Below are positions 35,150 to 44,390 of a DNA stretch of 64,000 nt, piece by piece. The DNA is from Streptomyces sp. SID8374. Lineage in GTDB: Bacteria; Actinomycetota; Actinomycetes; Streptomycetales; Streptomycetaceae. The stretch's first letter is position 1; each line of letters starts with the position of its first letter. Where the stretch lies: the NCBI RefSeq assembly GCF_009865135.1, contig NZ_WWGH01000001.1, positions 4,030,001 through 4,094,000 of the forward strand, written 5' to 3'. The notes under the pieces are model-generated. The model saw nothing but the letters and a program-made list of their open reading frames with translations. It made no database searches and had not been told where the DNA came from. A program made the position numbers and the translations under genes.

Positions 35150-35725
35150 GTGCTTCTCTCAGACAAGGACATCCGGGCCGAGATCGACGCCGGGCGAGTC
35201 CGTATCGATCCGTACGACCCTTCGATGGTGCAGCCGTCGAGCATCGACGTGCGGCTGGACCGCTACTTCCGGGTGTTCGAGAACCACCGGTACCCGCACA
35301 TCGACCCGGCGGTGGAGCAGCCCGATCTGACGCGGACCGTCGAGCCGGAGGGGGATGACGCCTTCATCCTGCACCCGGGCGAGTTCGTGCTGGCGTCCAC
35401 GTACGAGGTGATCTCGCTCCCCGACGACCTGGCCTCGCGGCTGGAGGGGAAGAGTTCGCTCGGGCGGCTCGGGCTGGTGACGCACTCGACGGCCGGATTC
35501 ATCGACCCCGGGTTCTCCGGGCACGTGACCCTGGAGCTGTCGAACCTCGCGACCCTGCCCATAAAGCTCTGGCCGGGCATGAAGATCGGGCAGCTGTGTC
35601 TGTTCAAGCTGACCTCGTCCGCCGAGTTCCCCTACGGCTCCGAGCGGTACGAGTCGCGGTACCAGGGGCAGCGGGGGCCCACGGCCTCACGGTCGTTCCA
35701 GAACTTCCATCGGACCCAGGTGTGA
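35150..35725 (+). CDS. dcd: dCTP deaminase
   Basis: A 191-residue trimeric dCTP deaminase. It has MLLSDKDIRAEI, VQPSSIDVRL, FVLASTYEVISLP, the signature GKSSLGRLGL with the catalytic Glu just before (RLEGKSS), and HSTAGFIDPGFSGHVTLELSN. It converts dCTP to dUTP for thymidylate synthesis. Some members also hydrolyse dUTP; sequence alone does not settle this. The start is GTG 35150. The next gene, 6 bp downstream, is probably cotranscribed. Confidence 0.96.
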   Translation: MLLSDKDIRAEIDAGRVRIDPYDPSMVQPSSIDVRLDRYFRVFENHRYPHIDPAVEQPDLTRTVEPEGDDAFILHPGEFVLASTYEVISLPDDLASRLEGKSSLGRLGLVTHSTAGFIDPGFSGHVTLELSNLATLPIKLWPGMKIGQLCLFKLTSSAEFPYGSERYESRYQGQRGPTASRSFQNFHRTQV

Positions 35726-35731
35726 TCAATC

Positions 35732-36232
35732 GTGGCCAGTGACGTGCGGGAAAACCTTACCTACGAGGGCTTCGGGCGGGCCGTGCGCGAGCTCGCCCAG
35801 ACCGTTGCCGACGACGGGTACGAGCCCGATGTCGTGCTCAGCATCGCCCGGGGTGGGGTCTTTGTTGCCGGTGGGCTCGCCTATGCCCTCGACTGCAAGA
35901 ACATCCACCTCGTCAACGTCGAGTTCTACACCGGGGTCGGGACGACCCTGGAGATGCCCGTGATGCTGGCGCCCGTCCCCAACGCGATCGACTTCTCGGA
36001 GAAGAAGGTTCTGATCGCCGACGATGTCGCCGACACCGGCAAGACCCTCAAGCTCGTCCACGACTTCTGCGTCGACCACGTCGCCGAGGTCCGCAGCGCC
36101 GTCATCTACGAGAAGTCCCACTCCCTCGTGAAGTGCGAGTACGTGTGGAAGAAGACCGATCAGTGGATCAACTTCCCGTGGAGCGTGGAGAAGCCCGTCG
36201 TGCGGCGGGACGGGCAGGTCCTCGACGCGTAG
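35732..36232 (+). CDS. Phosphoribosyltransferase
   Basis: A 166-residue type I phosphoribosyltransferase. The PRPP loop is VLIADDVADTGKTL. DVVLSIARGGVFVAGGLAYAL is the first strand-helix region. It resembles xanthine/hypoxanthine phosphoribosyltransferase-like proteins. It probably takes part in purine salvage; the base is not predictable. The GTG start lies 6 bp after dcd, so an operon for nucleotide metabolism is likely. Confidence 0.9.
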   Translation: MASDVRENLTYEGFGRAVRELAQTVADDGYEPDVVLSIARGGVFVAGGLAYALDCKNIHLVNVEFYTGVGTTLEMPVMLAPVPNAIDFSEKKVLIADDVADTGKTLKLVHDFCVDHVAEVRSAVIYEKSHSLVKCEYVWKKTDQWINFPWSVEKPVVRRDGQVLDA

Positions 36233-36318
36233 TCCCCGTACGGACGCGTGGTCCCCGTATGGATGCGTAGTTCCCGTACGGACGTGTAGTACCCGTACGG
36301 ACGTGTAGTGCCCGTATG
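36230..36318. repeat. 19-bp tandem repeat (TAGTNCCCGTACGGACGTG), about 4.7 copies
   Basis: Imperfect 19-bp units begin at the stop codon of the phosphoribosyltransferase gene and run to just before its terminator. The core CCGTACGGACG is shared with repeats at 3174, 10447 and 38781. Confidence 0.85.
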
Positions 36319-36331
36319 CGCTTAGTACGTG

Positions 36332-36369
36332 GAAGGCCCCGGAGTGCGTCCTGCGCTCCGGGGCCTTCT
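36332..36369. terminator. Terminator between convergent genes
   Basis: GAAGGCCCCGGAG (36332-36344) pairs with CTCCGGGGCCTTC (36356-36368), then T-rich sequence. It lies between the phosphoribosyltransferase and the Yip1-like gene. Confidence 0.85.
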
Positions 36370-36384
36370 CGCGGCAGATCCGCC

Positions 36385-37359
36385 TCAGATCGTGCCCAGC
36401 TTGATGATCGACAGCAGCGCCAGCAGCTGGATCGCCGACGCTCCCAGCGCCTTCGGCCACGGCAGGTCGTGCGACTTGCTCACCATCGACGTGAACAGTG
36501 CGCCGGCCGCCAGCCAGGTCAGCCAGCCCAGGATCTGCACCAGGGAGTTCTCGCCGCCCAGGAAGAGGGCGAAGAGCAGCCGAGGGGCGTCGGTGATCGA
36601 CATGATCAGCATCGACAGGCCCACCGTCGGCTGCCAGGAGCCTGTGCCGCCCAGCTGGCGGGCCAGGGTGTGGGTCACCGCGCCGAGGACCAGGCCGCCG
36701 ATGACGAAGCCGACGCCGGTGAACAGGACGTACGGGACGGCCGTCGCGACCGGGGCCTTGATCGCCTCCTCGCGGGCCTGATCGAAGCCGAACAGCGCCA
36801 GCAGGCCGTAGAGGAACGTGACGATCAGCGCCGGGCCCCAGACCGCGTAGTCCCGCATCTGCCAGAACGTGGGGCCCGGGCGCGTCACGATGCCGGTCAG
36901 CAGCGCCTTCCAGGGCAGGCGCGGGCCTGCGGGCTGGGCGGGGGCGGAGCCGGCGCGGTAGGTGTTGCCGTCGCCGTACGGGTCGTCGACGCTGAACGCC
37001 TGCGTGTGACCCGGGTTGTTGGCGTACGGGTCGTGGGGCGCGGGGTCGGCGTAGGGGTCGCCGAAATACTCCGGCTCGCCGTGCCCGTGCGGGCCCTGGG
37101 CGTGTCCCTGGTGGCCCTGCCCGTGTCTGCCGTCGTACCCGTTGGCCGCGTAGCCGCCGCCGGTGTACGGGGCGCCCTGCGGGGCTCCGTACGGTGGGGG
37201 CGCCGCGCCGTTGCCGTGGCCGCCGCCTCCTGCCGTCGGCCACGGCTGAGCTCCGTACGGCGGCTGTGGTGCCTGCCCTCCGTACGGCTGCTGCCGCTGC
37301 TGCTGCGGTTGTTGCGGGGTGCGGTTGTCCCGGCCGCGTCCGATCCTGAATCCAGCCAC
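36385..37359 (-). CDS. Yip1-domain membrane protein with Pro/Gly/Gln-rich N-terminus
   Basis: A 324-residue protein. The first 130 residues are disordered (QQPQQQRQQPYGG, APPPYGAPQGAPY). About five transmembrane helices follow, with the Yip1 hallmarks WKALLTGIVTRPGPTFWQM, YGLLALFGF and LGGTGSWQPTVGLSMLIMS. In bacteria the function is unknown. GTG 37359 is in frame; the nearby ATG at 37363 is out of frame. Confidence 0.85.
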   Translation of the reverse strand: MAGFRIGRGRDNRTPQQPQQQRQQPYGGQAPQPPYGAQPWPTAGGGGHGNGAAPPPYGAPQGAPYTGGGYAANGYDGRHGQGHQGHAQGPHGHGEPEYFGDPYADPAPHDPYANNPGHTQAFSVDDPYGDGNTYRAGSAPAQPAGPRLPWKALLTGIVTRPGPTFWQMRDYAVWGPALIVTFLYGLLALFGFDQAREEAIKAPVATAVPYVLFTGVGFVIGGLVLGAVTHTLARQLGGTGSWQPTVGLSMLIMSITDAPRLLFALFLGGENSLVQILGWLTWLAAGALFTSMVSKSHDLPWPKALGASAIQLLALLSIIKLGTI

Positions 37360-37487
37360 CCATCGAACGTACCTGGTCCCCGGTGGCGGGGAGTGGGGGC
37401 CGGGGGAACCCGCCCGCCATTGCGGCCGAGCTGTGACATCCCCTAGGGGGCGTAGGGACGGGAGTTCAGGGGCGTACGAGGGGGAGT

Positions 37488-38621
37488 TCAGGGGAGGAAC
37501 AGGGCCGTGGAGAACGTCAGGACCGGGTCGTCCGTCTTCCCCGCCGCGTACAGCGCGATCAGGTCCTCGCGTCCGCCGCGGTACGTCCTTACCACCGTGT
37601 CCGGCCTCTTGTCGCCGTCGAAGTCGCCGTGGGACAGGAGCGCGGTGCGGGTGGTGCCCTTGGTGCGCAGGGGGGCCTCGGGGAGCTTCTCCGCCGTGAA
37701 GGTGTACGCGCCGCCGGGGCGCGCCGGGCCGTCCGCCGAGCCCAGCAGCAGCGTGCCCTCGGCCGCCTTGCCGGGGGTGCGCGGGCGGGTGGTGGCGACG
37801 AGGTCGTCGTAGCCGTCGCCGTCGGTGTCGGCCCGGGGCTCGGGGGCGTACAGGTACGGGCCGCCGTCCGGCAGCAGCTCCGCGCCGGCCGGGGCCCCGG
37901 TGCGGGTGAAGGGGCCGCGCAGGAAGGAGATCCGGCCGTCGCTGGCGGTGACCGCCAGGTCGGTGCCGCCGTCTCCGTCGAAGTCGCCGCAGACCGGGTG
38001 CTCGGGCCACTCCTTGCCGAACCGGGCCTGCGCCGGGATCCGTACGGTCACCGCCCTGCCGGTCAGGCCCTCCGGCGAGCCGAACAGGATCTGGAGCGGG
38101 ATGGGCGGGGCGCCGACGCCGTTGTACGGGGGGTCGGTGGAGACGACCAGGTCCGTGAAGCCGTCCCGGTCCAGGTCGCAGGCGGCCTCGGCCTCGAACG
38201 CGGCCGGCAGGGTGTCGCCGGACTTCGCCGCGTTGGCACGGGCGTTCAGCAGCTGGCGGGCGCCCGGGTCCAGGGGGCTGTCCTCGGTGCCGTACACGAT
38301 GCCTATCCCCGCGTCGTCGCCGTACGGGTCCTCGGGGGCCTTCACCAGGTCGTTGATGACCAGGTCCTGGTGGCCGTCGCCGTTGAAGTCGTACGGGACC
38401 CGGCTTCCCTCGCCGCGCGGGACGGGGATGAGGGGGACGGGCGCGGTGTCGCCGTTCTTCGCGTCGCCGGCGGAGGGGGAGGGGCCGGAGGCCGAGGAGC
38501 TGTCGCACGCCGTGAGCACCAGCAGCAGACCGGCACAGCCCGCAGCGAGAGCTGCCGCGGCCCTGGTGGTGGCCGTCGGCGCCGTCGCCCTTGCCTTCGG
38601 GTGCGTGTTGCTTGTGCGCAC
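37488..38621 (-). CDS. FG-GAP repeat lipoprotein
   Basis: A 377-residue exported protein. The N-terminal LLLVLTACDSSS is a lipobox with the lipidated Cys. FG-GAP/integrin-like calcium-binding repeats follow: YDFNGDGHQDLVI, CDLDRDGFTDLVV, GDFDGDGGTDLAV, ADTDGDGYDDLVA, GDFDGDKRPDTVV. These form a beta-propeller, so a surface-attached binding protein is likely. The start is GTG 38621; upstream sequence is Pro/Thr-rich and probably non-coding. Confidence 0.88.
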   Translation of the reverse strand: MRTSNTHPKARATAPTATTRAAAALAAGCAGLLLVLTACDSSSASGPSPSAGDAKNGDTAPVPLIPVPRGEGSRVPYDFNGDGHQDLVINDLVKAPEDPYGDDAGIGIVYGTEDSPLDPGARQLLNARANAAKSGDTLPAAFEAEAACDLDRDGFTDLVVSTDPPYNGVGAPPIPLQILFGSPEGLTGRAVTVRIPAQARFGKEWPEHPVCGDFDGDGGTDLAVTASDGRISFLRGPFTRTGAPAGAELLPDGGPYLYAPEPRADTDGDGYDDLVATTRPRTPGKAAEGTLLLGSADGPARPGGAYTFTAEKLPEAPLRTKGTTRTALLSHGDFDGDKRPDTVVRTYRGGREDLIALYAAGKTDDPVLTFSTALFLP

Positions 38622-38780
38622 GGGCCCTCGTTCGTCGTCGTTCGTCGCTCTGTGTGCGGTGTTCGTCGTGCGGTGTTGTTGTGTGGTGTCCGCTGTCGGG
38701 GTGGGTCTCCGGGCGGCGGGCTCCGGGGCACATGATGCTTCAGATGGCCCGGCGCGTACATGTCGGGGATCACATGCGGA

Positions 38781-38880
38781 CCGCGTCACCCCCGTTCCCG
38801 TACGCACGGAGGAACCGCGTCACCCCCGTTCCCGTACGCACGGAGGAACCGCGTCACCCACCCGTTCCCGTACGCACGGA
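38781..38880. repeat. 34-bp tandem repeat, three copies
   Basis: Copies at 38781, 38815 and 38849 contain CCCGTTCCCGTACGCACGGA, the first two identical as read. They fill the gap upstream of the FG-GAP gene (38622-38939), which contains no gene. Confidence 0.9.
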
Positions 38881-38882
38881 AA

Positions 38883-38919
38883 AGCGGCCGGTCCTGCCCC
38901 CGAGGCAGGTCCGGCCGCT
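38883..38919. terminator. Terminator downstream of the Fe-S oxidoreductase gene
   Basis: AGCGGCCGG (38883-38891) pairs with CCGGCCGCT (38911-38919), with an inner CCTGCC/GGCAGG stem. It follows the stop of the leftward gene at 38940. Confidence 0.85.
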
Positions 38920-38939
38920 CATCGCGCTGATGCGTTACG

Positions 38940-41222
38940 TCACTTTGCCGGTTCCGGCTCCGGTGCGTCCACCTGCTCCGGCTCGCCGGTCGGGTCGACG
39001 GGCGCCTTCACGGACTCCAGCAGGAGCTGCGAGACGTCCACGACCTGGATGGACTCCTTGGCCTGGCCGTCGTTCTTCTTGCCGTTGACCGAGTCGGTCA
39101 GCATGACGAGGCAGAACGGGCAGGCCGTCGAGACGATGTCCGGGTTGAGGGCGAGGGCCTCGTCGACGCGCTCGTTGTTGACGCGCTTGCCGATCCGCTC
39201 CTCCATCCACATCCGGGCACCACCGGCGCCGCAGCAGAAGCCGCGCTCCTTGTGGCGGTGCATCTCCTCGTTCCGCAGGCCCGGGACCTTCGCGATGATC
39301 TCGCGCGGCGGGGTGTAGATCTTGTTGTGCCGGCCCAGGTAGCACGGGTCGTGGTACGTGATCAGGCCCTCGACCGGGGTCACCGGGATCAGCTTGCCTT
39401 CGTCGATGAGGTGCTGGAGCAGCTGGGTGTGGTGGATGACCTCGTACTCGCCGCCGAGCTGCGGGTACTCGTTCGCGATCGTGTTGAAGCAGTGCGGGCA
39501 GGTCGCGACGATCTTCTTCGACGACTTGGGCTTCTTCGTCTCCGGCGCGCTTTCCTCACCTTCGGCGGAATCCTCGCCGAACGCCATGTTCAGCATCGCG
39601 ACGTTCTCCTGGCCGAGCTGCTGGAACAGCGGCTCGTTGCCCAGGCGGCGGGCGGAGTCACCGGTGCACTTCTCGTCGCCGCCCATGATCGCGAACTTGA
39701 CGCCCGCGATGTGCAGCAGCTCCGCGAAGGCCTTGGTGGTCTTCTTGGCCCGGTCCTCCAGGGCGCCCGCGCAGCCGACCCAGTACAGGTAGTCGACCTC
39801 GGTGAGGTCCTCGACGTCCTTGCCGACGATCGGGACCTCGAAGTCGACCTCCTTCGTCCACTCCACGCGCTGCTTCTTGGCCAGCCCCCAGGGGTTGCCC
39901 TTCTTCTCCAGGTTCTTGAGCATCGTGCCCGCCTCGGACGGGAACGCGGACTCGATCATCACCTGGTAGCGGCGCATGTCGACGATGTGGTCGATGTGTT
40001 CGATGTCGACCGGGCACTGCTCCACGCACGCACCGCAGGTGGTGCAGGACCAGAGCACGTCCGGGTCGATGACGCCGTTCTCCTCGGCGGTGCCGATCAG
40101 TGGGCGCTCGGCCTCGGCCAGGGCGGACGCCGGGACGTCCTTGAGCTGCTCCTCGGTGGCCTTCTCGTTGCCCTCCATGTCCTTGCCGCCGCCGGCCAGG
40201 AGGTAGGGGGCCTTGGCGTGCGCGTGGTCGCGCAGCGACATGATCAGGAGCTTCGGGGAGAGCGGCTTGCCGGTGTTCCAGGCGGGGCACTGGGACTGGC
40301 AGCGGCCGCACTCGGTGCAGGTGGAGAAGTCGAGGATGCCCTTCCAGGAGAACTGCTCGACCTGGGAGACACCGAAGACGGCGTCCTCGGCCGGGTCCTC
40401 CCAGTCGATCTCCTTGCCGCCCGTCGTCATCGGCAGCAGCGCGCCGAGCGCGACGTCGCCGTCGGCGTTCCGCTTGAACCAGATGTTCGGGAAGCCGAGG
40501 AAGCGGTGCCAGGCGACACCCATGTTGGTGTTGAGCGAGACCGTGATCATCCAGATCAGCGAGGTGCCGATCTTGATCATCGCGGTGAAGTAGATGAGCG
40601 TCTGGAGCGTGCTGACGCTCAGCCCCTTGAAGGCGAGCACCAGGGGGTACGACACGAAGTAGGCGGGGCCGTAGCTGTCGACGTGGTGGATCGCGCCCTC
40701 AAGACCGCGCAGCGTGAGGATCGCGAGGCCGATGATCAGGATGATGTACTCGACGAAGTACGCCTGCCAGGCCTTGGATCCCGCGAAGCGCGACTTGCGG
40801 CCGGCCCGGGAGGGCAGGTTCAGCAGCCGGATCACCATCAGGGCGACGATGCCGACGACCGTCATCAGGCCGATGAACTCGATGTACATCTCGAACGGCA
40901 GGAAGCTGCCGATGACCGGCAGCACCCAGTCCGCCTGGAAGAGCTGCCCGTATGCCTGGAGCAGCGTCGGCGGCAGGGTCAGGAAGCCGATCGCGACGAA
41001 CCAGTGGGCGAAGCCGACGATCCCCCACCGGTTCATCCGGGTGTGGCCGAGGAACTCCTTGACCAGGGTGATCGTCCGCTGCTTGGGGTCGTCGGTGCGG
41101 CTGCCTGCTGGTACCGGCTGTCCGAGACGGACGAAGCGGTAGATCTGCGCGACGGCTCGGGTGATGAGCGCAACGCCGACGACCGTCAGCACCAGCGACA
41201 CGATGATCGCGGCGAGTTGCAT
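38940..41222 (-). CDS. Membrane-bound Fe-S oxidoreductase (heterodisulfide-reductase/GlpC-like)
   Basis: A 760-residue protein. The first 260 residues have about six transmembrane helices, resembling the NarI-type gamma subunit. Two [4Fe-4S] motifs follow: CTECGRCQSQCPAW and CTTCGACVEQCPVD. Two CCG-type domains come next, including CPHCFNTI, GFCCGAGGARMWMEER and CPFCLVMLTD. This layout moves electrons between quinone and a soluble partner. The donor (perhaps a flavoprotein or acyl-CoA system) is not identified. The tail is Pro/Glu-rich. Confidence 0.9.
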   Translation of the reverse strand: MQLAAIIVSLVLTVVGVALITRAVAQIYRFVRLGQPVPAGSRTDDPKQRTITLVKEFLGHTRMNRWGIVGFAHWFVAIGFLTLPPTLLQAYGQLFQADWVLPVIGSFLPFEMYIEFIGLMTVVGIVALMVIRLLNLPSRAGRKSRFAGSKAWQAYFVEYIILIIGLAILTLRGLEGAIHHVDSYGPAYFVSYPLVLAFKGLSVSTLQTLIYFTAMIKIGTSLIWMITVSLNTNMGVAWHRFLGFPNIWFKRNADGDVALGALLPMTTGGKEIDWEDPAEDAVFGVSQVEQFSWKGILDFSTCTECGRCQSQCPAWNTGKPLSPKLLIMSLRDHAHAKAPYLLAGGGKDMEGNEKATEEQLKDVPASALAEAERPLIGTAEENGVIDPDVLWSCTTCGACVEQCPVDIEHIDHIVDMRRYQVMIESAFPSEAGTMLKNLEKKGNPWGLAKKQRVEWTKEVDFEVPIVGKDVEDLTEVDYLYWVGCAGALEDRAKKTTKAFAELLHIAGVKFAIMGGDEKCTGDSARRLGNEPLFQQLGQENVAMLNMAFGEDSAEGEESAPETKKPKSSKKIVATCPHCFNTIANEYPQLGGEYEVIHHTQLLQHLIDEGKLIPVTPVEGLITYHDPCYLGRHNKIYTPPREIIAKVPGLRNEEMHRHKERGFCCGAGGARMWMEERIGKRVNNERVDEALALNPDIVSTACPFCLVMLTDSVNGKKNDGQAKESIQVVDVSQLLLESVKAPVDPTGEPEQVDAPEPEPAK

Positions 41223-41317
41223 TTCGGGGCTCCTCGGGCCTGCGAGAGCGGGATCCAGTTACGACTGCCCACTACTACTAAGCAGTAACTTAATTAGTCT
41301 GTGCTGACACTATCCAC

Positions 41318-42238
41318 TTAGTCCACCCGGCTGTAGCCGGGCGAGCGGTGATCTGTGTCGCTCAGGTGTGCCTTGGTTGACCGTGCCTTCCCGAGCGCCG
41401 CCCGCAGGGAGTCGCGTACGGCTTCCGCCAGGATCGCCAGGTCGAGTACCACTCCATGGTGCTCTGCGTAGTGCTGGTCCAGCAGGGCGGGGTCGTCCCA
41501 CGGCATGCCGGACCGGGCCCGCACCTGCGCCAGCCCGGTCAGCCCCGGCCGCAGCTCCTGCCGCCACTGCCGGGCACCCGGCCACGCCGCGCGGGGGTCA
41601 CCCGGGGCCAGCGGGGCCGGCCCTACGAGGGAGAGCTCGCCCCGGACGACATGGGGGAGCCGGGAGAACAGGTCCAGCCGGAGCCGGCGGGTGCGCAGGG
41701 TGCGGAGGGTGAAGACCTGGCCGCCCAGACCCGTACGGGTGCTGCGCTTCCATACGTTGCCGGGGCCCCGCCGGAGCGCCAGGGCGAGGGCCCCGGCGGC
41801 GACGGCGGGGGCGGTCGCGACGAGGAGGGCGGTGCCGAGGGTCAGGTCCAGCACCCGTTCGGCCGATGCGCGGGGGGCGAGGCGGGCCGCGAGGTGCTCG
41901 GCCCGGTCGCTGAGGCCCGCCAGGCGTGCGGCGGGTCGGGAGGGGAAGTGGCCTCGGGCGGTGCCGGTGGGGTGGGGGTGCGGGGGGCGCCTGGGTGGGG
42001 GTGGGTGAGCCGTGGGGTGGGGCTGGGGGTGAAGGGCTGCCTGCGGCTGCGCCTGCGGTTGTGACTCCGCCTGCGCCTCCGCCCGTACCTGGGTCTGGGC
42101 CTGTGTGTCCGGCGTTTGCGCCCGGGCCTGTGACTGCGCTCGCTTCCTCTGCCCTTGCTGCCCTTGCTGTCCCTGCCGCCTCTGCTGCTTCTTCCTCTGG
42201 TTCTTCTGTCGCACGCGCCGCTGTCTCGCGTTCCGCAT
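41318..42238 (-). CDS. Bacterial sugar transferase (UDP-sugar phosphotransferase family)
   Basis: A 306-residue protein. The first 110 residues are Gln/Arg/Pro-rich and low in complexity (KNQRKKQQRRQGQQGQQGQ). A hydrophobic segment follows (LTLGTALLVATAPAVAAGAL), then sugar-transferase motifs: FTLRTLRTRRLRLDLFSRLPHV, GELSLVGPAPL, ELRPGLTGLAQVRARSG. Enzymes of this family move a sugar phosphate onto undecaprenyl phosphate. The usual KFRSM-type basic motif is weakened to TLRTLRT, so activity is uncertain. ATG 42238 is a working start. Confidence 0.78.
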   Translation of the reverse strand: MRNARQRRVRQKNQRKKQQRRQGQQGQQGQRKRAQSQARAQTPDTQAQTQVRAEAQAESQPQAQPQAALHPQPHPTAHPPPPRRPPHPHPTGTARGHFPSRPAARLAGLSDRAEHLAARLAPRASAERVLDLTLGTALLVATAPAVAAGALALALRRGPGNVWKRSTRTGLGGQVFTLRTLRTRRLRLDLFSRLPHVVRGELSLVGPAPLAPGDPRAAWPGARQWRQELRPGLTGLAQVRARSGMPWDDPALLDQHYAEHHGVVLDLAILAEAVRDSLRAALGKARSTKAHLSDTDHRSPGYSRVD

Positions 42239-42443
42239 CGCGCCCGCCCGGGGTTCGGAGTCCGATGGAGTGTGTGCCCGTACCAGCCGATCGATGACGT
42301 TTCTGACCGTCTCGCGGCATTTTGTGACAGAACGATCCCACGGTGGGATGGTGGGTCGGGCGGTGCGCGAGGGGTGTGGCGTGCGCGGGTGGGGGCGTGG
42401 GGTGGAGAAGAGGGGGTGATGGCGGCGTGCGCGTGCACCTAAG

Positions 42444-42462
42444 TTGAGTCTGACCGACTCAG
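42444..42462. promoter_or_regulatory. HspR operator (HAIR), degenerate copy upstream of dnaK
   Basis: TTGAGT-N7-ACTCAG, one base short of the HAIR consensus CTTGAGT-N7-ACTCAAG at each end. It lies 51 bp upstream of the perfect copy. Confidence 0.75.
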
Positions 42463-42494
42463 GTCTGTTGACTCCGGGACCGGTGTCGTGCATT

Positions 42495-42515
42495 CTTGAG
42501 TCAGATCCACTCAAG
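42495..42515. promoter_or_regulatory. HspR operator (HAIR), perfect copy upstream of dnaK
   Basis: CTTGAGT-CAGATCC-ACTCAAG matches the HAIR consensus exactly. It ends 21 bp before the dnaK ATG (Shine-Dalgarno GGAGGA between). HspR with DnaK as co-repressor is expected to repress the operon from here. Confidence 0.95.
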
Positions 42516-42536
42516 TAGTCAGTTGGAGGAATTGAA

Positions 42537-44390
42537 ATGGCACGTGCGGTCGGCATCGACCTGGGCACGACTAACTCCGTCGTCAGCGTTCTCGAAGGCG
42601 GCGAGCCCACCGTCATCACCAACGCCGAAGGCGCCAGGACCACGCCGTCCGTCGTCGCCTTCGCCAAGAACGGCGAGGTGCTCGTCGGCGAGGTGGCCAA
42701 GCGCCAGGCGGTCACCAACGTCGACAGGACCATCCGCTCCGTCAAGCGCCACATGGGCACGGACTGGAAGATCGACCTCGACGGCAAGAGCTTCAACCCG
42801 CAGCAGATGAGCGCCTTCATCCTGCAGAAGCTGAAGCGCGACGCCGAGTCCTACCTGGGCGAGAAGGTGACCGACGCGGTCATCACCGTCCCGGCGTACT
42901 TCAACGACTCCGAGCGTCAGGCGACCAAGGAGGCCGGTGAGATCGCGGGCCTCAACGTCCTGCGCATCGTCAACGAGCCGACCGCCGCCGCGCTGGCGTA
43001 CGGCCTGGACAAGGACGACCAGACGATCCTCGTCTTCGACCTCGGTGGCGGCACCTTCGACGTGTCGCTCCTGGAGATCGGTGACGGCGTCGTCGAGGTG
43101 AAGGCCACCAACGGTGACAACCACCTCGGTGGTGACGACTGGGACCAGCGCGTCGTCGACTACCTGGTGAAGCAGTTCGCCAACGGGCACGGCGTGGACC
43201 TGTCCAAGGACAAGATGGCTCTCCAGCGTCTCCGCGAGGCCGCGGAGAAGGCGAAGATCGAGCTGTCGTCCTCGACCGAGACCACGATCAACCTGCCCTA
43301 CATCACGGCGTCCGCCGAGGGCCCGCTGCACCTGGACGAGAAGCTCACGCGCTCGCAGTTCCAGCAGCTGACCGCGGACCTCCTGGACCGCTGCAAGACC
43401 CCGTTCCACAACGTCATCAAGGACGCGGGCATCCAGCTCTCCGAGATCGACCACGTCGTTCTCGTCGGTGGCTCCACCCGTATGCCGGCCGTCGCCGAGC
43501 TCGTCAAGGAGCTGACCGGTGGCCAGGAGGCCAACAAGGGTGTGAACCCGGACGAGGTCGTCGCCATCGGCGCCTCGCTCCAGGCCGGTGTCCTCAAGGG
43601 CGAGGTCAAGGACGTCCTGCTCCTCGACGTCACCCCGCTCTCCCTCGGCATCGAGACCAAGGGAGGGATCATGACCAAGCTCATCGAGCGCAACACCACG
43701 ATCCCGACCAAGCGCTCCGAGATCTTCACGACGGCCGAGGACAACCAGCCCTCCGTGCAGATCCAGGTCTACCAGGGCGAGCGCGAGATCGCGGCGTACA
43801 ACAAGAAGCTCGGGATGTTCGAGCTGACCGGCCTGCCGCCGGCCCCGCGCGGTGTCCCGCAGATCGAGGTCGCCTTCGACATCGACGCCAACGGCATCAT
43901 GCACGTCGCCGCCAAGGACCTCGGCACCGGCAAGGAGCAGAAGATGACCGTCACCGGCGGCTCCTCGCTGCCGAAGGACGAGGTCAACCGGATGCGCGAA
44001 GAGGCCGAGAAGTACGCGGAGGAGGACCACGCCCGCCGCGAGGCCGCCGAGTCGCGCAACCAGGGCGAGCAGCTCGTCTACCAGACGGAGAAGTTCCTCA
44101 AGGACAACGAGGACAAGGTCCCCGCGGACGTCAAGACGGAGGTGGAGACCGCTGTCGGCGAGCTGAAGGAGAAGCTCAAGGGCGAGGACACCGCCGAGAT
44201 CCGTACGGCCACCGAGAAGGTCGCCGCCGTCTCCCAGAAGCTGGGCCAGGCGATGTACGCCAACGCCCAGGCCGAGGGTGCGGCGCCGGGTGCCGAGGCT
44301 CCGGGCGACGCCCAGGGCAAGGCCGATGACGATGTCGTCGACGCCGAGATCGTGGACGACGAGAAGGACACCAAGGGCGGTGCGGCGTGA
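42537..44390 (+). CDS. dnaK: Hsp70 chaperone DnaK
   Basis: A 617-residue Hsp70. GIDLGTTNSVV opens the ATPase domain, with VFDLGGGTFDVSLLEIGDG and VVLVGGSTRMPAV as the other nucleotide-site signatures. The substrate-binding domain contains VTPLSLGIETKGG. The C-terminal tail ends in acidic DDDVVDAEIVDDEKD. It refolds proteins with DnaJ and GrpE, and in Streptomyces it also serves as co-repressor with HspR. It overlaps grpE by 4 nt (GTGA). Confidence 0.99.
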   Translation: MARAVGIDLGTTNSVVSVLEGGEPTVITNAEGARTTPSVVAFAKNGEVLVGEVAKRQAVTNVDRTIRSVKRHMGTDWKIDLDGKSFNPQQMSAFILQKLKRDAESYLGEKVTDAVITVPAYFNDSERQATKEAGEIAGLNVLRIVNEPTAAALAYGLDKDDQTILVFDLGGGTFDVSLLEIGDGVVEVKATNGDNHLGGDDWDQRVVDYLVKQFANGHGVDLSKDKMALQRLREAAEKAKIELSSSTETTINLPYITASAEGPLHLDEKLTRSQFQQLTADLLDRCKTPFHNVIKDAGIQLSEIDHVVLVGGSTRMPAVAELVKELTGGQEANKGVNPDEVVAIGASLQAGVLKGEVKDVLLLDVTPLSLGIETKGGIMTKLIERNTTIPTKRSEIFTTAEDNQPSVQIQVYQGEREIAAYNKKLGMFELTGLPPAPRGVPQIEVAFDIDANGIMHVAAKDLGTGKEQKMTVTGGSSLPKDEVNRMREEAEKYAEEDHARREAAESRNQGEQLVYQTEKFLKDNEDKVPADVKTEVETAVGELKEKLKGEDTAEIRTATEKVAAVSQKLGQAMYANAQAEGAAPGAEAPGDAQGKADDDVVDAEIVDDEKDTKGGAA

